A stretch of 62,567 bases of DNA. Origin: an uncultured Clostridia bacterium. Its GTDB lineage: Bacteria; Bacillota; Clostridia; Oscillospirales; Ruminococcaceae. The first letter of the stretch is position 1. Each line of letters opens with the position of its first letter. The notes beneath the pieces were generated by a model. It did no database searches, was not told the origin of the DNA, and saw only the letters and a list, made by a program, of their open reading frames with translations. The position numbers were made by a program, and so were the translations under genes. Shown in pieces: positions 58,404 to 62,567 of this stretch. Location: positions 1 to 62,567 of the forward strand of contig CANRDI010000011.1 of NCBI GenBank assembly GCA_947629335.1, written 5' to 3'.

Positions 58404-60837
58404 TTTGCGTATGGGCGGCATAAATTCGGGATATGATACCGAGGCTATGATAGAGCAGATGCTCCAGAGCTACCAGACAAAGATCGACAATCAGAACAAA
58501 AAACTCACAAAGCTCGGCTGGCAGCAGGATGCTTACCGCGATGTCATCGACAAGCTGACTGCATTTAAGAACAAGTACTTCGATATCTTAAAGAAAGATT
58601 CGTACTTGTTAAGCCCGAATACGTTCAACAGGTTTGCGAGCAAGGTAACGGGAAAGACCATCGGCGCAGATGCAAAGGGCATAAACGTTACTACTACGTC
58701 AAGTTCCGTTGTTGGAAGCCACAGCGTTACCGTACAGCAGCTTGCTACCGCCGCAACAGCTAAGGGCAAGACTATAGTTCCTGCAAATTTCGGACTTGAC
58801 CTCAACAAGGCGGCTGAAACTTCAAATTATACCGAAAATGAGGACGGTTCAAGAACTTACTCGTTCAGTCTTGATGTAAAGGTCGGAGATGTAACAAAGA
58901 CCGTTGAGTTCAGCGCGGAGAATATCCAGATGAACGAGGACGGAACGCTTGATATGGACGCGTTCAATGAAGCGGTTGTAAACAGCCTTAACGAGTCGCT
59001 TGCTGATGCGTTTGGAAGAACGGGCAAGGACACGAATGACGAGGACGGCATTGACGACTACTTTATCCAGGCAAAGATGGGCGAGGACGGAAAGCTGACG
59101 TTTGACATAAACGGAAATGCCGCTGTTACAATAACCGAAAAAGAGGGAAGTTTCGGTCTTGCCAAGGCGTCAAAGTCGATAGCTATTTCCGCGCAGAGCG
59201 CTGTTACGGGTACAAATACCGTTGCAGTCAGCGTTGGCGGAGAGGTCAAGAACGTTTCGTTCGAGGGCGTTTCGGATACATATTTCGACAGCAGAAACGA
59301 GAGCGGAAACGAGGCGCTGCTTGCCGAGTATAATCAGCTTAAAGAAGCTGCATATAAGAGAGATAACGGAATCCCGTCATTCTTGTCGGTCGACAAGTCG
59401 GCGCTTGACAATTACACCTATACAAGCGCACAGGCTGCAAAGGATAAGAATGCCGCGGCTCTTGAAAGCGCTTTAAACGACGCATTTGCGGAGTCTGATG
59501 TATCATTCAGCATAAGCGACAAGGGCTATGTTACCGCTTCAAAGGGCGGCGTTTCACAAGAGTTTTCTATGACGTCTGTTGAAGGCGGAACGCTCGGACT
59601 TGAAAAGGGCTATGCTTCAAACAGAATGAGTGCGAAAACTACGCTCAGAGAGCTTGGCATAACCGGAAACAACATCATTATGGACGGCACAACAGGTGCC
59701 ACAACCAAGAATTACTCGTTTGAGATAAACGGCAAGAAGATTGAACTTGACGAAAACGCAACGATCGACGACCTTATAAACGCCGTAAATAACAGCGGCG
59801 CGGGCGTTACGATGTCCTTCTCAACGCTTACAAGCAGTTTTGAGCTGAAGTCCAACAACATGGGCTCGTCTGAAAAAATCGAGTTTGGTCTTACCGATTC
59901 CGGCGATGAAAACAGAATTTTAAAGGAACTCGGTCTTGTTGACGCTGAAATGACGGCAGGTCAGAATGCGGTGTTCAGCATTGACGGCACTGAAGTTTAC
60001 CACAACTCGAACTCCTACACAATGGACGGCACAACCTACAACTTTACCGACGATATAACTCTCGGCGAAGAATATACCGTAGGCGTAAGCAAGAGCTATG
60101 ATGATGTAAAGCAGACGATAAAGGATTTTGTAAACGACTATAATCAGCTTATAGACGACGTTTACGGTCATATCGGAACAGCTCCCGCAAGAGATAAAAA
60201 GAACAATCTCTATGAACCTCTTACAGACGCTGAAAAAGAGGAAATGGACGACAAAGAGATCGAAAAGTGGGAAGAAGCTGCTAAGAAGGGCGTTATCTAT
60301 CAGGATTCTACCGTTACGAGAATTATGTCGCAGCTTAGAAGCACGATTTATAACAGCATTACGCTTGAAGACGGTTCAAAGTTCAGTCTGGTAAGCATGG
60401 GCATTAAGACAACATCATTTATGGATTCAACAGGCGACGACTTTATGCACGGAAAGCTTACGATTGACGAGGACGCTTTGAACGCGGCATTTGACAGCAA
60501 TCCCGAAGCGATAGAAAAACTGTTTACAGACCCGAATAACGGCGTTATGGCGCAAGTCAACAGCATTCTTGATAATGCAGTAAGAACCACGGGTTCCGTA
60601 AAGGGTTCGCTTATAAGCAAGGCGGGTCTTGCGAGCGGCACTTCCGCAAAGGACAATTATATCTACCGTCAGATGGAGTCGGTCAAAGAACGCATATCAC
60701 AGCTTCAAGACAGATATGATGCGAAAGAAGAATACTGGTGGAGCGTATTTACAAACCTTGAAAAGGTCATGGGCGATTTGAACGACCAGTCTGCATATCT
60801 TTCACAGTATCTCGGCGGTTACGGCAACTACCAGTGA
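58390..60837 (+). CDS. fliD: Flagellar cap protein FliD, enlarged
   Basis: The 815-residue protein has the FliD N terminus (MGGINSGYDTEAMIEQMLQS and TKLGWQQDAYRDVIDKL) and C terminus (EDALNAAFDSNPEAIEKLFT, then KERISQLQDRYDAKEEYWW). It is much longer than the usual 450-500. The extra middle (about 110-580) has beta-rich domains including hook-type motifs (TLRELGITGNNIIMDGTTG). FliD caps the filament and guides flagellin folding. AGGAGG precedes the start. It overlaps csrA slightly. Confidence 0.93.
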   Translation: MAISNLRMGGINSGYDTEAMIEQMLQSYQTKIDNQNKKLTKLGWQQDAYRDVIDKLTAFKNKYFDILKKDSYLLSPNTFNRFASKVTGKTIGADAKGINVTTTSSSVVGSHSVTVQQLATAATAKGKTIVPANFGLDLNKAAETSNYTENEDGSRTYSFSLDVKVGDVTKTVEFSAENIQMNEDGTLDMDAFNEAVVNSLNESLADAFGRTGKDTNDEDGIDDYFIQAKMGEDGKLTFDINGNAAVTITEKEGSFGLAKASKSIAISAQSAVTGTNTVAVSVGGEVKNVSFEGVSDTYFDSRNESGNEALLAEYNQLKEAAYKRDNGIPSFLSVDKSALDNYTYTSAQAAKDKNAAALESALNDAFAESDVSFSISDKGYVTASKGGVSQEFSMTSVEGGTLGLEKGYASNRMSAKTTLRELGITGNNIIMDGTTGATTKNYSFEINGKKIELDENATIDDLINAVNNSGAGVTMSFSTLTSSFELKSNNMGSSEKIEFGLTDSGDENRILKELGLVDAEMTAGQNAVFSIDGTEVYHNSNSYTMDGTTYNFTDDITLGEEYTVGVSKSYDDVKQTIKDFVNDYNQLIDDVYGHIGTAPARDKKNNLYEPLTDAEKEEMDDKEIEKWEEAAKKGVIYQDSTVTRIMSQLRSTIYNSITLEDGSKFSLVSMGIKTTSFMDSTGDDFMHGKLTIDEDALNAAFDSNPEAIEKLFTDPNNGVMAQVNSILDNAVRTTGSVKGSLISKAGLASGTSAKDNYIYRQMESVKERISQLQDRYDAKEEYWWSVFTNLEKVMGDLNDQSAYLSQYLGGYGNYQ

Positions 60838-60875
60838 TAGTTACTTAAAGAATAAACTTTAAGGAGAGCTGTTAA

Positions 60876-61292
60876 ATGGATCCTTATTCAATGTACAAAA
60901 AGAAAACGGTTGAAACTCTTACTCCCGTAGAAGTCGTAATAAAGCTCTACAGCGAGATTGAGCGTCAGCTTGCGATCGCGGTAAATGCCGTGGAGAAAAA
61001 TGACAGACACGAATATCAGAAAGCGAACGAGGCGTTTATAAAGGCGGAGAACTGTATAGACGCTCTTCGTGAAACTCTCGATATGTCAATTCCGATCTCA
61101 AAAGAGCTTGAAAACTACTATGTCTTTTTCTACAAAGAAATAGTAAAAGCAAACGTTAAAAAGGACTGTACAGAGGTAAAGAAGATAATCCCGCTTGTCG
61201 CAGAGCTTAGGGACGCTTTTACTCAGATAAGTCAGATGACGAGAGAAGAGATAGAAGCGACAAATCATAATAAGAAAAAAGGCGTAGGTTAA
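60876..61292 (+). CDS. fliS: Flagellin export chaperone FliS
   Basis: The 138-residue helical protein has the FliS-type start MYKKKTVETLTPVEVVIKLY and LYSEIERQLAIAVNAVE. FliS binds the C terminus of flagellin and prevents early polymerisation. AGGAGAG precedes the ATG. It follows fliD as in Bacillus. Length is normal. Confidence 0.9.
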   Translation: MDPYSMYKKKTVETLTPVEVVIKLYSEIERQLAIAVNAVEKNDRHEYQKANEAFIKAENCIDALRETLDMSIPISKELENYYVFFYKEIVKANVKKDCTEVKKIIPLVAELRDAFTQISQMTREEIEATNHNKKKGVG

Positions 61293-61365
61293 GGCGCGCC
61301 GCGAGGATGCCGAAAGCCTTTGCCGTTTAAAAAATTAACTTTCAGGATGAAAGAAGGGGGATAAT

Positions 61366-61851
61366 ATGGCGGAGCTTTTTGGCTGTGAAAAGGTTCAGGA
61401 GATAATGGAGAAGATCCTTTTGACGCTCCAAGAATACGAAAAACAAACCGATACTATGGTAAACGCTGACCTTGAGATCATTCAGCAGGGGCTTATTGCC
61501 AGAAATGAACTTATTGAAGATCTTGATGAGTTAAAAAATGATCTTGATACGGTGCTTGAGTTCGAGTCGCCTGAGGAATCGAAACTTTTGAAGATGCTTA
61601 TAAACGGCAGTTTTGTAAATGTTCCTCTTGACGAACAGCATAAGAAGATACAGCTTTTACAGCGCAACATAACTCTTGCGAAACAGCGTATCCTCGGAAA
61701 AGATAAGGTAATATCCGAGCAGTTCAAAAATCAGCATATTGATTCGAGGAAAGAGCTTGAAGCATTAAAGCAGACGAAGCAGAAAATCGGGTATTACAAC
61801 AGCGCGGTCGTTGGCAGAGCCACAGGACAGTCATTCAACCGCAATCTTTAA
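61366..61851 (+). CDS. FliT-like helical protein
   Basis: The 161-residue protein is fully helical (ILLTLQEYEKQTDTMVNADL, and IQLLQRNITLAKQRILGKDK). It sits after fliS, the position of fliT in other genomes. FliT is the FliD chaperone. GGGGGAT lies upstream. Sequence similarity is weak, so the call rests on position. It is the last gene of the operon. Confidence 0.55.
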   Translation: MAELFGCEKVQEIMEKILLTLQEYEKQTDTMVNADLEIIQQGLIARNELIEDLDELKNDLDTVLEFESPEESKLLKMLINGSFVNVPLDEQHKKIQLLQRNITLAKQRILGKDKVISEQFKNQHIDSRKELEALKQTKQKIGYYNSAVVGRATGQSFNRNL

Positions 61852-61861
61852 AAATAGCAAG

Positions 61862-61892
61862 ACCCTCCGCAATGTTGCGGAGGGTTTTTTAG
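61862..61892 (+). terminator. Terminator of the flagellar operon
   Basis: ACCCTCCGCA (61862-61871) pairs with TGCGGAGGGT (61876-61885), followed by TTTTTT. Confidence 0.9.
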
Positions 61893-61899
61893 AGGCAAG

Positions 61900-62265
61900 A
61901 GGTAAGCGCATTATCCGCCTTCGGCGGAAAACGCTATAAGAGGCAAGAAGAAGCGGAGAGCATTTCCGTTACAGCACGTTGCATAAGTTTTTTGAAGGAG
62001 AGTCCGGAGAGGAAACTTTTTTTCAAAAAAGTTTCCTTTCCGGTCGCGGCGAAGCCGCGAAACAAATGCGATAGCAGGCGCAAAAGGGTGCGGGGAAAAC
62101 AAGAGTTTTCCCCGCATTGAGATTTTCAAAATTTCATTTTGAAAATCTCAATCTGCCGGAGGGGGAGCGGGGGAACCGGCAGGTTCCCTCCGCGGTTTGG
62201 CTTTCCCACAGTGAGGAGCAAGCGGAAAACAAAACAGGCGCGCGCCTAAAATTTTTTTGGGGAAA
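61900..62265. repeat. Type B palindromic unit (island 4, left part)
   Basis: It has CCGGAGAGGAAACT/AGTTTCCTTTCCGG (62004-62042), TGCGGGGAAAAC/GTTTTCCCCGCA (62089-62116) and a perfect 17-bp stem (62116-62132 with 62136-62152) whose sequence differs from that in the other copies. It is in the same direction as island 3. Confidence 0.8.
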
Positions 62266-62567
62266 ACTTTTAAAAAAGTTTTCCCCAAACCCCTTTTCAA
62301 AACTTTTATGTAACGTGCTGTATTGGAAATGCACTCTTACTTATTTTTTTCTTTGCGGGGGCTACGCCCCCGCACCCCTATTGAGGGAAAACTTTTGAAA
62401 AAGTTTTCCCTCAAACTCCTTTTCAAAACTTTTATGTAACGTACTGTATTGGAAATGCACTCTTACTTATTTTTTTCTTTGCGGGGGCTACGCCCCCGCA
62501 CCCCTATTGAGGGAAAACTTTTGAAAAAGTTTTCCCTCAAACTCCTTTTCAAAACTTTTATGTAACG
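62266..62567. repeat. Tandem type A units, reverse direction (island 4, right part)
   Basis: A GGGGAAAACTT/AAGTTTTCCCC hairpin (about 62260-62288) is followed by two near-identical units, each with TGTAACGTGCTGTATTGG or TGTAACGTACTGTATTGG, a GCGGGGGC/GCCCCCGC hairpin and TTGAGGGAAAAC/GTTTTCCCTCAA. They start at about 62310 and 62436; the window ends inside the next copy. No gene is supported here. Confidence 0.85.

Overview
The window reads as a low-to-mid G+C Firmicutes chromosome, most likely Clostridia of the Oscillospirales/Ruminococcaceae-Acutalibacteraceae kind. The signs are strong Shine-Dalgarno sites, sigma-A promoters with 17-bp spacers, CIRCE elements, an rpsF-ssb-rpsR operon, Ser/Thr-rich linkers on surface proteins, a Bacillus-like order of late flagellar genes (flgM-flgN-flgK-flgL-yviE-fliW-csrA-fliD-fliS-fliT) and a type IV pilus system. 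The species cannot be named from the sequence. No rRNA, tRNA, CRISPR array or intact transposase was seen.

Layout. 1-10.3 kb is a pectin locus: KdgK-like sugar kinase, a 1318-residue wall-anchored pectinesterase (CE8) and a 1421-residue wall-anchored PL9-type pectate lyase. 10.4-11.5 kb is an M15 (VanY-like) lipoprotein. 12.1-14.3 kb is CIRCE-groES-groEL; GroES carries a Lys/Ala-rich tail. 14.4-16.8 kb is a pair for a SpoIID-like/peptidoglycan-binding protein and an acidic protein. 17.1-18.6 kb is an orphan terminase-like pair, followed by a large palindromic repeat island. 19.3-24.1 kb holds a SulP transporter, MntP, a HAD phosphatase and rpsF-ssb-rpsR. 24.5-27.2 kb holds a small secreted protein and a BspA-type leucine-rich-repeat surface protein whose leader RNA has a long hairpin and an intrinsic terminator. 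27.2-29.3 kb is htpG with its own CIRCE. 29.4-29.7 kb is a compact candidate Fst-type type I toxin-antitoxin locus. 30-37.4 kb holds three unrecognised proteins, an FkbM methyltransferase, an EAL-like/HDOD regulator and glycogen phosphorylase. 38-52.7 kb is the type IV pilus cluster (pilC, a pilM-pilN fusion, pilO, a large PilX-like protein, several pilins, pilD, pilB with MshEN, pilT, pilA). 53-61.9 kb is the late flagellar operon behind a sigma-28-type promoter. The window ends in another palindromic repeat island.

How it fits together. The enzymes at the left end demethylate and cleave pectin at the cell surface; the kinase may phosphorylate the 2-keto-3-deoxygluconate released after uptake. 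The pectinesterase and the LRR protein share a C-terminal module, and all three large surface proteins end in S-P-x-T-G, a membrane helix and a basic tail, which suggests a common sortase encoded elsewhere. Two motility systems lie side by side. An MshEN domain on PilB and a nearby EAL-like/HDOD protein suggest c-di-GMP input, while FliW-CsrA and FlgM suggest assembly-coupled control of the flagellum, although no flagellin gene is present.

The least expected items are the Fst-like toxin-antitoxin locus (29.4-29.7 kb), the LRR leader RNA (26.95-27.15 kb), and a two-module palindromic repeat family whose hairpin stems change sequence while keeping pairing.
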